Below, in pieces: positions 1-5,290 of a stretch of 5,977 nt of DNA. The translations under genes and the position numbers were made by a program. Each line of letters begins with the position of its first letter. Positions within the stretch are counted from its first letter, which is position 1. Under the pieces are notes generated by a model that saw nothing but the letters and a program-made list of their open reading frames with translations, did not search any database and was not told where the DNA came from. This DNA is from Alphaproteobacteria bacterium UBA2964 (GTDB taxonomy: Bacteria; Pseudomonadota; Alphaproteobacteria; MPNO01; UBA2964): assembly GCA_002348425.1 (NCBI GenBank), contig DEBE01000142.1, positions 1 through 5,977 on the forward strand, read 5' to 3'.

Positions 1-711
1 AATATTGCTCTTTGGATATCAGTTGTGATTATGCCGATCCCAGATACCGTAATAGTCCCAAAAGAGCGCCCACGAATAAGAGCTCTCCTGCCTTCATTCC
101 TCGATTATAAAGAGGCTTTCAGATTATTTCTCATCCCATCCGTCGCGTTTGTTGTAATTGCATCTCTGTTCATGAACGGTCTCATTCAAGTCCGAATGAA
201 TTTTATATCAATTTATATGGAATCAATTGGTTATGAGGGTCGGATTATTGGCCTTATTACAGGATTTGCATACTTTATTGCGGGGGTAACGGCCTTACCC
301 ACGGAACAAGCAAAAAAATACCTAAGCCCACACTGGATAGTAATTTTCATGATCCTTCTCTCTGCCATTGGAAATGCAATGGTACCAGTTTTTGGAGATA
401 TTGCCGGGTTGACGTTAAGCACAGTTATTTTTGGAGCTGGCGTAGGACTTGGCATGGCCTACATACTAATGCTCCTCTCTCGTAGCGTTCCAGTGTCGAA
501 GTTTGGGCTTAGTGTAGGCCTCCGAACCACGGGCAACCGCCTAGGGGCTACAATTGTTCCCCCTATTGCCGGCATAGCAATAGATTTGGCCGGTGGTAAT
601 ATAGGTACTGGATTTTATTTAATGTCTGTGCTTTTTACTATTGGCGCCGCCGGGTTAACGTATTTAGCAATCCGGTCTAAAAATATAAAAGACACATTCT
701 CCCAAAATTAA
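1..711 (+). CDS. MFS transporter, C-terminal half (5' end outside window)
   Basis: The reading frame is open from the first base and ends at TAA 709-711, giving 236 visible residues. The GTG at 25 is only an internal codon, so the true start lies upstream. After a polar central loop (about residues 12-40, rich in K, R, E and P) I count six hydrophobic segments at about 43-63, 81-99, 111-130, 132-150, 172-190 and 196-221, matching TM7-TM12 of a 12-helix major facilitator superfamily permease of the inner membrane. Between the fourth and fifth segments lies a conserved-looking stretch (SRSVPVSKFGLSVGLRTTGN) of the kind found before TM11 in drug/metabolite MFS proteins. The substrate cannot be told from this half. 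No hairpin terminator follows; the next 200 bases are the metY leader. MFS assignment is good, function within the family unknown. Confidence 0.8.
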   Translation, partial: NIALWISVVIMPIPDTVIVPKERPRIRALLPSFLDYKEAFRLFLIPSVAFVVIASLFMNGLIQVRMNFISIYMESIGYEGRIIGLITGFAYFIAGVTALPTEQAKKYLSPHWIVIFMILLSAIGNAMVPVFGDIAGLTLSTVIFGAGVGLGMAYILMLLSRSVPVSKFGLSVGLRTTGNRLGATIVPPIAGIAIDLAGGNIGTGFYLMSVLFTIGAAGLTYLAIRSKNIKDTFSQN

Positions 712-747
712 ACTTTGCTAATAGCTGATTTCGTGGATTTAAAACTT

Positions 748-756
748 TGATATAAT
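748..756 (+). promoter_or_regulatory. Candidate extended -10 promoter for metY-hemB
   Basis: TGATATAAT contains a perfect -10 hexamer (TATAAT, 751-756) preceded by the extended -10 TGn motif. The -35 position (around 728-733, ATTTCG) is poor, as is usual for extended -10 promoters. Transcription would start near 763 and give a leader of about 60 bases before the riboswitch. It is the best match in the MFS-metY gap, but AT-rich sequence makes chance hits likely. Confidence 0.45.
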
Positions 757-824
757 ATCTTTTTCCCTGTTTTTATTTTAACCAATTAAAGCTTTATCTT
801 TTTAGGTTTTGTGATAAAAAAGGT

Positions 825-879
825 CTGCGCCGATTTGAAGCACAGCTTGCGGGCGCATAAAAATGCAGCTAAAGCGCGG
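825..879 (+). ncRNA. SAM-II riboswitch (metA RNA motif)
   Basis: The aptamer reads as a compact H-type pseudoknot. P1 pairs TGCGCC (826-831) with GGCGCA (852-857). Loop L1 begins with the conserved GATTTGA (832-838). The pseudoknot helix P2 pairs TTGCG (847-851) with TGCAG (864-868). The conserved GCTAAAG (868-874) follows. These elements occur in the order and spacing known for SAM-II, which binds S-adenosylmethionine and represses methionine-synthesis genes, mostly in alphaproteobacteria. The gene downstream, an O-acetylhomoserine sulfhydrylase, is a classic target. SAM-V shares the binding core, but the arrangement and gene context favour SAM-II. The boundaries are approximate. Confidence 0.9.
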
Positions 880-882
880 GGG

Positions 883-912
883 TCACCCAGCTTCAGCTGC
901 GGTGATTTTTTT
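883..912 (+). terminator. Intrinsic terminator of the SAM-II leader (expression platform)
   Basis: The left arm TCACCCAGC (883-891) pairs with GCTG-GGTGA (896-899 and 901-905, with C900 bulged) around a TTCA loop. Seven T residues follow directly (906-912). It sits 3 bases after the aptamer and before the metY start, as expected for transcriptional attenuation. The right-arm segment AGCTGC (895-900) is also a perfect complement of GCAGCT (865-870) in the riboswitch P2, so an antiterminator can form when P2 is open. SAM binding should therefore favour termination. The mechanism is inferred from pairing only. Confidence 0.8.
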
Positions 913-935
913 ATGGGGTGAGCCGCTTAGTGAAT

Positions 936-939
936 GGAG
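936..939 (+). promoter_or_regulatory. Shine-Dalgarno of metY
   Basis: GGAG lies 6 bases upstream of the ATG at 946. It overlaps the alternative in-frame ATG at 934, which has no well-placed ribosome-binding site of its own. This decides the metY start in favour of 946. Confidence 0.7.
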
Positions 940-945
940 AATAAA

Positions 946-2235
946 ATGACTGATAGCAAAAACCCAGAAACCATAGCCCTTCATGCAGGATGGCGAAAAG
1001 ATGATACAACAAACTCGGTAGCTGTACCGATTTATCAGACAACATCCTATCAGTTCGACAGTCCCGACCATGCTGCTAAATTGTTTGGGTTGCAAGAGTT
1101 TGGCAATATTTATACCCGCATTATGAATCCGACCAATGACGTACTCGAAAAAAGAGTAGCGGCCTTAGAAGGCGGGGTTGCGGGTCTTGCATTGAGTTCG
1201 GGTCAGGCTGCGGAATTTATCGCTATTACCAACATTGCGCATGCAGGCGACAATATAGTCAGCTCGACCGACCTTTACGGAGGAACTTGGAATCTTCTTC
1301 AAAACACCCTTAGCACCCTAGGCATTGAATGTCGGTTTGTTGATCCATCTAATCCGGAAACCTTTCGAGAAGCCTCTGATGATAAGACAAGGTGTTTCTT
1401 TGCAGAAACTTTACCTAACCCTAAACTACAGGTCTTTCCAATAGCCGAAGTTGCAGCAATCGGCCATGAACTTGGGATTCCCTTAATAATGGATAACACA
1501 GCTGCACCTATTCTTTGCAGACCTTTAGAGCATGGCGCCGCCATAGTAGTTCACTCAACGACTAAATTCATAGGTGGTCACGGCACATCTATCGGCGGCA
1601 TGATCGTCGATGGGGGAAACTTTGACTGGGAGGCCCATGCAAGTCGTTTTCCGATGCTCAATCAACCCGACCCCAGTTATCATGGTGCAGTTTGGGTCGA
1701 CGCCGTAAAACCCCTAGGACCCATTGCTTACATTATAAAAGCCAGAGTTACTCAGTTACGTGATATCGGCGCTGCTATGAGCCCTTCCAATGCATTTCAG
1801 TTTATTCAAGGGATAGAAACTCTGCCATTACGCATGGAACGTCATTGTTCAAATGCTGAGCAAGTCGCCGATTTCTTATCAAAACACGAAAAGGTCAGTA
1901 ACGTTATATTTCCGGGGGCAATGAAGGGTGAGCCTCGTGCTCGTGCAGATAAATATCTAAATGGCGGGTACGGATCGTTATTAGGTTTTGAGGTGGCTAG
2001 TGGCGCTGAGGGAGGAAAAAACTTTATTGAAGCACTCAACATGTTTTATCATGTTGCTAATATCGGTGATGCTAGAAGCCTTGCTATACATCCTGCAACC
2101 ACAACCCACTCCCAATTAACGCCTGAAGAGCAGCTAGCATCCGGCGTCACTGAAGGCTATGTTCGACTTTCGATTGGTATTGAACATATTGATGATATTT
2201 TAGCTGATTTAGATCAAGCTCTTAGAAAAATTTAA
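946..2235 (+). CDS. metY: O-acetylhomoserine sulfhydrylase (aminocarboxypropyltransferase)
   Basis: This PLP enzyme of the Cys/Met metabolism family (fold type I, cytoplasmic) makes homocysteine from O-acetylhomoserine and sulfide in methionine synthesis. The protein has 429 residues, close to the usual length of about 425-435. Visible motifs, numbered from the 946 start, are YTRIMNPT (56-63, phosphate and active-site Tyr/Arg), SSGQAAE (84-90), MDNT (182-185, with Asp183 against the PLP ring nitrogen) and HSTTKFIGGHG (203-213, with Schiff-base Lys207). The long mid-region with PLGPIAYIIKARV is typical of the OAH/OAS sulfhydrylase subgroup rather than cystathionine gamma-synthase. An in-frame ATG at 934 would add four residues, but the GGAG at 936 favours 946. 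Expression should be controlled by the SAM-II riboswitch and terminator just upstream. hemB begins 4 bases after the stop. The gene is also named metZ or met17-like in some genomes, and acetyl versus succinyl substrate is inferred from the family. Confidence 0.92.
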   Translation: MTDSKNPETIALHAGWRKDDTTNSVAVPIYQTTSYQFDSPDHAAKLFGLQEFGNIYTRIMNPTNDVLEKRVAALEGGVAGLALSSGQAAEFIAITNIAHAGDNIVSSTDLYGGTWNLLQNTLSTLGIECRFVDPSNPETFREASDDKTRCFFAETLPNPKLQVFPIAEVAAIGHELGIPLIMDNTAAPILCRPLEHGAAIVVHSTTKFIGGHGTSIGGMIVDGGNFDWEAHASRFPMLNQPDPSYHGAVWVDAVKPLGPIAYIIKARVTQLRDIGAAMSPSNAFQFIQGIETLPLRMERHCSNAEQVADFLSKHEKVSNVIFPGAMKGEPRARADKYLNGGYGSLLGFEVASGAEGGKNFIEALNMFYHVANIGDARSLAIHPATTTHSQLTPEEQLASGVTEGYVRLSIGIEHIDDILADLDQALRKI

Positions 2236-2239
2236 AAAA

Positions 2240-3247
2240 GTGAGTAAAATTAAAGCGCCACAGCCGGGTTTTCCAACGACAAGGTTACGCCGCAACCGCC
2301 GTGACGAATGGACGAGGAAACTCGTCGCCGAAAATCAGCTCTCTGTTCAGGACCTTATTTGGCCAATTTTTGTGCATAATGGAAAGGAACCGAAGATAAC
2401 AATACCCTCTATGCCTGATGTGGAACGCATGTCAGTGCAACAATTAGTTGAACAGGTGGGGCAGGCTAAAGCCTTAGGTATTCCTATGGTTGCGGTTTTC
2501 CCTGCAGTAGACCCTGAACTCAAGTCTGCTGAAGCCGAGGAAGCTTACAATAAAGACAATCTAATTTGCCAAGCGGTTGCTGCAATAAAGAATGCACATG
2601 ACGGAATAGGGGTTATGTGCGACGTCGCTTTAGACCCATTTACTAGCCACGGCCACGATGGTCTCCTTCGAAACGGCCACATAGCTAATGATGAGACGTT
2701 AGAGGTATTGTGTAAGCAGGCTATTGTCCAAGCGAAAGCAGGATGTGATGTAATAGCTCCTAGTGATATGATGGACGGACGGGTAGGTCGAATACGTACG
2801 GCACTTGATGTAGAAGGTTTTGAGAATGTCCGAATCATGGCTTATGCCGCAAAATATGCTTCGAACCTATACGGGCCATTCAGAGATGCCGTAGGTTCAG
2901 CACCAAACTTGGGCCAAGGAGATAAAAAAACCTATCAAATGGATCCAGCCAATTCAGATGAGGCTTTACGTGAAGTAGAACTAGATATCAAAGAGGGGGC
3001 TGATATGGTCATGGTTAAACCAGGAATGTTTTATCTCGATATTATACAGCGTATAAAATCAAAATTTTTAATGCCGACTTTCGCATTTCAAGTTAGCGGT
3101 GAATATGCAATGCTAAAAACAGCAAGCACGCAGGGTATATTCAATTTCGATCAGGTTCTCAAAGAATCACTCATTGCTTTTAAACGTGCGGGGGCGAGTG
3201 GCATACTTACGTATGGTGCATTAGAAATAGCCAAAAAATTAAATTAA
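2240..3247 (+). CDS. hemB: Delta-aminolevulinic acid dehydratase (porphobilinogen synthase)
   Basis: HemB condenses two 5-aminolevulinate molecules into porphobilinogen, the second common step of heme and other tetrapyrrole synthesis, in the cytoplasm as an octamer. The protein has 335 residues, the normal length. It shows the N-terminal arm with TRLRRNRR (14-21), the active-site lysines Lys205 (AAKYAS) and Lys260 (MVKPGMF), and the metal region DVALDPFTSHGHDG (128-141). In that region Asp replaces the Zn-binding Cys residues, which marks the Mg-dependent, non-zinc class common in alphaproteobacteria and Pseudomonas. The start is a GTG 4 bases after the metY stop with no clear Shine-Dalgarno, only an A-rich run. 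Translation is therefore probably coupled to metY, and transcription probably runs from the riboswitch-controlled promoter. No convincing terminator follows: only 25 bases separate it from the convergent gene. Confidence 0.96.
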   Translation: MSKIKAPQPGFPTTRLRRNRRDEWTRKLVAENQLSVQDLIWPIFVHNGKEPKITIPSMPDVERMSVQQLVEQVGQAKALGIPMVAVFPAVDPELKSAEAEEAYNKDNLICQAVAAIKNAHDGIGVMCDVALDPFTSHGHDGLLRNGHIANDETLEVLCKQAIVQAKAGCDVIAPSDMMDGRVGRIRTALDVEGFENVRIMAYAAKYASNLYGPFRDAVGSAPNLGQGDKKTYQMDPANSDEALREVELDIKEGADMVMVKPGMFYLDIIQRIKSKFLMPTFAFQVSGEYAMLKTASTQGIFNFDQVLKESLIAFKRAGASGILTYGALEIAKKLN

Positions 3248-3272
3248 GAAACCCCAAACCTATACGGATTTT

Positions 3273-3755
3273 TTAGGGAAGTATTTCTTTATATCCACCC
3301 CGATAATATAGGATTGGTTTAACGTCCTCACTAGCAGACGCCAATTTTTTTACTTCGCCAATTACAATTACGTGATCACCAGCATCCAGGATTGAATGTC
3401 CACGGCATTCAATATTGGCTAAACACTCTGGGATGATTGGCACCCCACTATCCCATGTGTCATAGTGAAACCCTTCCCATTTATCTGGTCCACTTTGAGC
3501 AAAACGATTAGACACATCCTCTTGATTAGACGAAAGAATATTAACTGCAAAACCTTTCCCTACCGCAAAAGACTCGAAGCTTGCTACTTTACGGTCTAAA
3601 CAAAACAAAACCATTGGTGGTTCTAAGGAAACTGAGGTGAATGAGTTTGCCGTCAAGCCGATTGGCAGTCCATCAACATCAACTGTTGTAATGACAGTGA
3701 TACCTGTTGCAAAGCAGCCAACTGTATTTCGGAACTCTTTTGTGTCAATAGTCAT
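3273..3755 (-). CDS. Flavin reductase-domain protein (FMN-binding split barrel)
   Basis: This 160-residue protein has the normal length and motifs of the flavin reductase family (HpaC and DIM6/NTAB-like), which use NAD(P)H to reduce FMN or FAD and often feed a partner monooxygenase. Visible features are FATGITVIT (15-23), the flavin-binding stretch GLTANSFTSVSLEPPMVLFC (33-52), GDHVIVIGEV (126-135) near the barrel core, and the C-terminal LYYRGGY (149-155). No monooxygenase partner is seen in the window, so the substrate pathway is unknown; it could be a general flavin reductase. The frame is closed upstream by TAG at 3766-3764, so the ATG at 3755 is the only sensible start, yet it has no Shine-Dalgarno of its own. 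A six-codon minicistron with a strong Shine-Dalgarno overlaps this start. The gene lies 80 bases downstream of the thioesterase gene on the same strand. Confidence 0.88.
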   Translation of the reverse strand: MTIDTKEFRNTVGCFATGITVITTVDVDGLPIGLTANSFTSVSLEPPMVLFCLDRKVASFESFAVGKGFAVNILSSNQEDVSNRFAQSGPDKWEGFHYDTWDSGVPIIPECLANIECRGHSILDAGDHVIVIGEVKKLASASEDVKPILYYRGGYKEILP

Positions 3756-3775
3756 TATTGGTTTCTAAATTGCAT
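3755..3775 (-). CDS. Six-codon leader minicistron (MQFRNQ) overlapping the flavin reductase start
   Basis: On the minus strand, ATG at 3775-3773 is followed by five sense codons and TAA at 3757-3755. The last A of that stop is the first base of the flavin reductase ATG (TAATG overlap). A strong GGAGGG Shine-Dalgarno sits 7 bases before this ATG, whereas the main gene has none. This looks like a ribosome-loading minicistron coupling translation to the reductase. The alternative is chance: a six-codon frame is too short for coding statistics. Confidence 0.45.
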   Translation of the reverse strand: MQFRNQ

Positions 3776-3782
3776 TAGTATT

Positions 3783-3788
3783 CCCTCC
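3783..3788 (-). promoter_or_regulatory. Strong Shine-Dalgarno GGAGGG ahead of the minicistron
   Basis: The minus strand reads GGAGGG, with 7 bases between it and the ATG at 3775 of the six-codon frame. It is 27 bases from the flavin reductase ATG at 3755, too far to serve that start directly. Confidence 0.65.
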
Positions 3789-3799
3789 GGCAACTGTAC

Positions 3800-3805
3800 T
3801 TTATA
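3800..3805 (-). promoter_or_regulatory. Candidate -10 (TATAAA) for the flavin reductase gene
   Basis: The minus strand reads TATAAA 12 bases upstream of the GGAGGG ribosome-binding site, in the 80-base gap after the thioesterase stop. The -35 region (about 3823-3828, ATTTTC) is weak. The reductase may thus have its own promoter, or it may be read through from the thioesterase gene, since no terminator hairpin is seen between them. Confidence 0.25.
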
Positions 3806-3835
3806 TCAACACAAGGAAGAATGAAAATAAGTAAG

Positions 3836-4258
3836 CTATTTATTAGGTGGAGCCGTATAGTATAAGCCTCTGCCGCTGGCTATCAATTTCTCATCAAGGT
3901 CGAAAACTTCGGCTTGGGCCGTCGAAAATGTATTACCAATTCGCACGATTTTACCCACTGCTTTGAGGTTTCCCGGCATCGCCGCTCGATGGTAATCGAC
4001 CCTCATATCTACCGTAGGGGCCGGTGTTCCGAGTTTAGCTGCGATCATAAAATCAGCCGCGACATCTATTAATGCACCAAGTATACCACCATGCGTCACC
4101 CGAGCTTTTGGATTGGAAATCATTTCCTCCCGCCATGTCATCAGAATGTCAATTTTTTTTTCATCCAGCCCAATTATATTTAGTCCCATCCAATCATTAA
4201 AATGATTGGCAATAAGACGTTTTTGCAACTCCTCAGCTGTTTTTATATTCTGAGCCAT
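3836..4258 (-). CDS. PaaI-family hotdog-fold thioesterase
   Basis: This 140-residue single-domain protein matches the PaaI/YbgC-like acyl-CoA thioesterase group, which hydrolyses (often aromatic) acyl-CoA thioesters as a cytoplasmic tetramer. The key stretch is THGGILGALIDVAADF (55-70): His56-Gly57-Gly58 and the following acidic Asp65 on the central hotdog helix form the usual active site. The beta-strand segment TVDMRVDYHRAA (82-93) is the typical VDYH-R strand of the family, and the chain ends with GRGLYY (119-124). The ATG at 4258 is chosen because AGGGG lies 8 bases upstream. A TTG at 4276 would add six residues but would place that Shine-Dalgarno inside the gene. It is transcribed toward the flavin reductase gene and divergently from bpt. 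The substrate is unknown. Confidence 0.85.
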   Translation of the reverse strand: MAQNIKTAEELQKRLIANHFNDWMGLNIIGLDEKKIDILMTWREEMISNPKARVTHGGILGALIDVAADFMIAAKLGTPAPTVDMRVDYHRAAMPGNLKAVGKIVRIGNTFSTAQAEVFDLDEKLIASGRGLYYTAPPNK

Positions 4259-4266
4259 TCGAGACA

Positions 4267-4271
4267 CCCCT
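4267..4271 (-). promoter_or_regulatory. Shine-Dalgarno AGGGG of the thioesterase gene
   Basis: The minus strand reads AGGGG with 8 bases before the ATG at 4258. It supports that start over the upstream in-frame TTG at 4276. Confidence 0.6.
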
Positions 4272-4309
4272 ATCAATATTTCCGTTAAACTGTCGTGCCA
4301 TAGCGTTTA

Positions 4310-4315
4310 CGTCAA
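4310..4315 (-). promoter_or_regulatory. Candidate -35 (TTGACG) for the thioesterase gene
   Basis: The minus strand carries TTGACG, a good -35 match, within the divergent gap. The -10 at the expected distance (CAGTTT at 4292-4287, 17-base spacing) is poor. This is a low-confidence promoter suggestion. Confidence 0.2.
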
Positions 4316-4369
4316 GTACAACATAAATAAACATTGGATTTCAGACTTTATTGAGCATAATCTGTTTAC

Positions 4370-4397
4370 TTGACCTTGAATCAGACCCGATTATGTT
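4370..4397 (+). promoter_or_regulatory. Candidate promoter of bpt (TTGACC / TATGTT)
   Basis: TTGACC at 4370-4375 (5 of 6 to consensus) is followed after 16 bases by TATGTT at 4392-4397 (4 of 6). Transcription would begin near 4404, giving a leader of about 23 bases before the ATG at 4427. The position suits bpt, but the hexamers alone are not strong proof. Confidence 0.35.
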
Positions 4398-4426
4398 GCA
4401 ACTATCGTGGATTTTTTTGTTATAAA

Positions 4427-5146
4427 ATGAACCAAACTACAAGTTTCCCACCTTATAATATTTTTATGGGCACTCGTCCTCTTCCCTGCCCTTATATAAA
4501 GGGGCAGGTAGAACGTAAGGTTGTTACCGATCTTTCTACACCAAACGCAATGGAACTATATGAAGATCTTTCACGTGCTGGGTTCAGGCGCAGTCATAGC
4601 TTAGCGTATCGACCGGCATGCCCAAACTGTAATGCTTGCATTCCAGTCAGAATAAGGGTGAAGGATTTTAACTGGTCTCGTTCTTTTCGTCGTATTATGA
4701 AACGAAATATTGACGTAACCGCTAGGGATATAGTCGGATCCGCGACAGAAGAGCAATATATTTTATTTACGCGCTATCAAAAGTCCCGTCATACTCACAG
4801 CGACATGGCTAGTATGAAATTTGTGGATTTTAAGGCAATGATTGAGGATAGCCCAATTGATACAAGAGTTATTGAATTCAGAAATAAAGAAGAAGATTTA
4901 ATTGGCGCCATGCTCGTAGACCGTCAGTTAGATGCTTTATCTGCCGTCTACAGCCTGTTTGACCCTGATCTTTCTGATAGAAGCCTCGGAACTTATATGA
5001 TTCTTTGGCTGATAGATAAGGCAATAAAAAACAAAGCTTCCTACGTATACCTTGGCTATTGGATAGAAGAAAGCAGAAAAATGGCCTACAAAAAACGGTT
5101 TCGTCCTCTTGAAGGTTTAACATCCGATGGTTGGAAAACCATCTGA
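4427..5146 (+). CDS. bpt: Aspartate/glutamate leucyltransferase (bacterial ATE-type protein transferase)
   Basis: Bpt transfers leucine from leucyl-tRNA to proteins with N-terminal Asp or Glu, marking them for ClpS/ClpAP in the N-degron pathway. It is homologous to eukaryotic arginyltransferase ATE1, and older annotations call it arginyl-tRNA-protein transferase. The protein has 239 residues, normal for the family. The N-terminal domain has CPYIKGQVERKV (21-32) and the conserved cysteine cluster CPNCNAC (65-71), preceded by GFRRSHSLAYRPA (52-64). The C-terminal GNAT-like domain has RYQKSRHTHSDMASM (106-120), SAVYSLFDPDLSDRSLGTYM (162-181) and YVYLGYWIEESRKMAYK (196-212). The frame is open back to a TTG at 4370, but homology begins only after the ATG at 4427. 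No good Shine-Dalgarno precedes that ATG. parC lies convergently downstream. Confidence 0.93.
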   Translation: MNQTTSFPPYNIFMGTRPLPCPYIKGQVERKVVTDLSTPNAMELYEDLSRAGFRRSHSLAYRPACPNCNACIPVRIRVKDFNWSRSFRRIMKRNIDVTARDIVGSATEEQYILFTRYQKSRHTHSDMASMKFVDFKAMIEDSPIDTRVIEFRNKEEDLIGAMLVDRQLDALSAVYSLFDPDLSDRSLGTYMILWLIDKAIKNKASYVYLGYWIEESRKMAYKKRFRPLEGLTSDGWKTI

Positions 5147-5150
5147 ATTT
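5126..5150 (+). terminator. Hairpin spanning the bpt stop, possible weak terminator
   Basis: GATGGTT (5126-5132) and AACCATC (5137-5143) form a perfect 7-bp stem with a GNRA-type GGAA tetraloop, directly abutting the TGA stop (5144-5146). Only a short TTTT run follows (5148-5151), so it may stabilise the 3' end rather than terminate strongly. Confidence 0.4.
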
Positions 5151-5237
5151 TAGCTACGAATTGTCTGAAGGGCTCTTCGATATGTTTATCATTATTTAAG
5201 AATTTTTCCGGTGATCAGCGAATTTTTAAAAATTTCT

Positions 5238-5265
5238 TTACACAAATAAGAGTGTAGTTTTTTTT
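5238..5265 (+). terminator. Candidate intrinsic terminator downstream of bpt
   Basis: TTACAC (5238-5243) pairs with GTGTAG (5252-5257, including one G-T wobble) around an 8-base loop, followed at once by eight T residues (5258-5265). The stem is short and AT-rich, so strength is uncertain, but the T-run placement fits. It lies between bpt and the convergent parC end. Confidence 0.4.
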
Positions 5266-5290
5266 GGTAGTTAGCTGACCTAAGCCTTTT

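Noticed and set aside
913..945. Possible second SAM aptamer (SAM-V) after the SAM-II terminator, as reported for tandem arrangements in marine alphaproteobacteria.
   Set aside because: Only about 33 bases lie between the T-run and the metY ATG, with no GATTTGA-like loop or GCTAAA element; too short for a second aptamer.
883..1095. Minus-strand open frame over the metY leader and 5' end.
   Set aside because: It overlaps the riboswitch terminator and the well-supported metY start, and its translation matches no family I recognise; a shadow frame.
4342..4364. Imperfect inverted repeat CAGA/TCTG with inner TTAT/ATAA in the divergent thioesterase-bpt gap, as a possible operator.
   Set aside because: A two-base bulge breaks the symmetry, it is AT-rich, and no regulator gene is adjacent; cannot be told from chance.
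4341..4386. TCAGAC occurs twice exactly 40 bases apart (4341 and 4381).
   Set aside because: A six-base direct repeat is expected by chance in this much sequence and has no supporting third copy.
4370..4426. N-terminal extension of bpt from the in-frame TTG at 4370.
   Set aside because: The 19 extra residues do not resemble the family, the TTG is part of a likely -35 element, and the ATG at 4427 gives the usual length.
5221..5234. Perfect 14-base palindrome AATTTTTAAAAATT in the bpt-parC gap.
   Set aside because: Made only of A and T runs in an AT-rich spacer; low complexity, no loop, no binding-site context.
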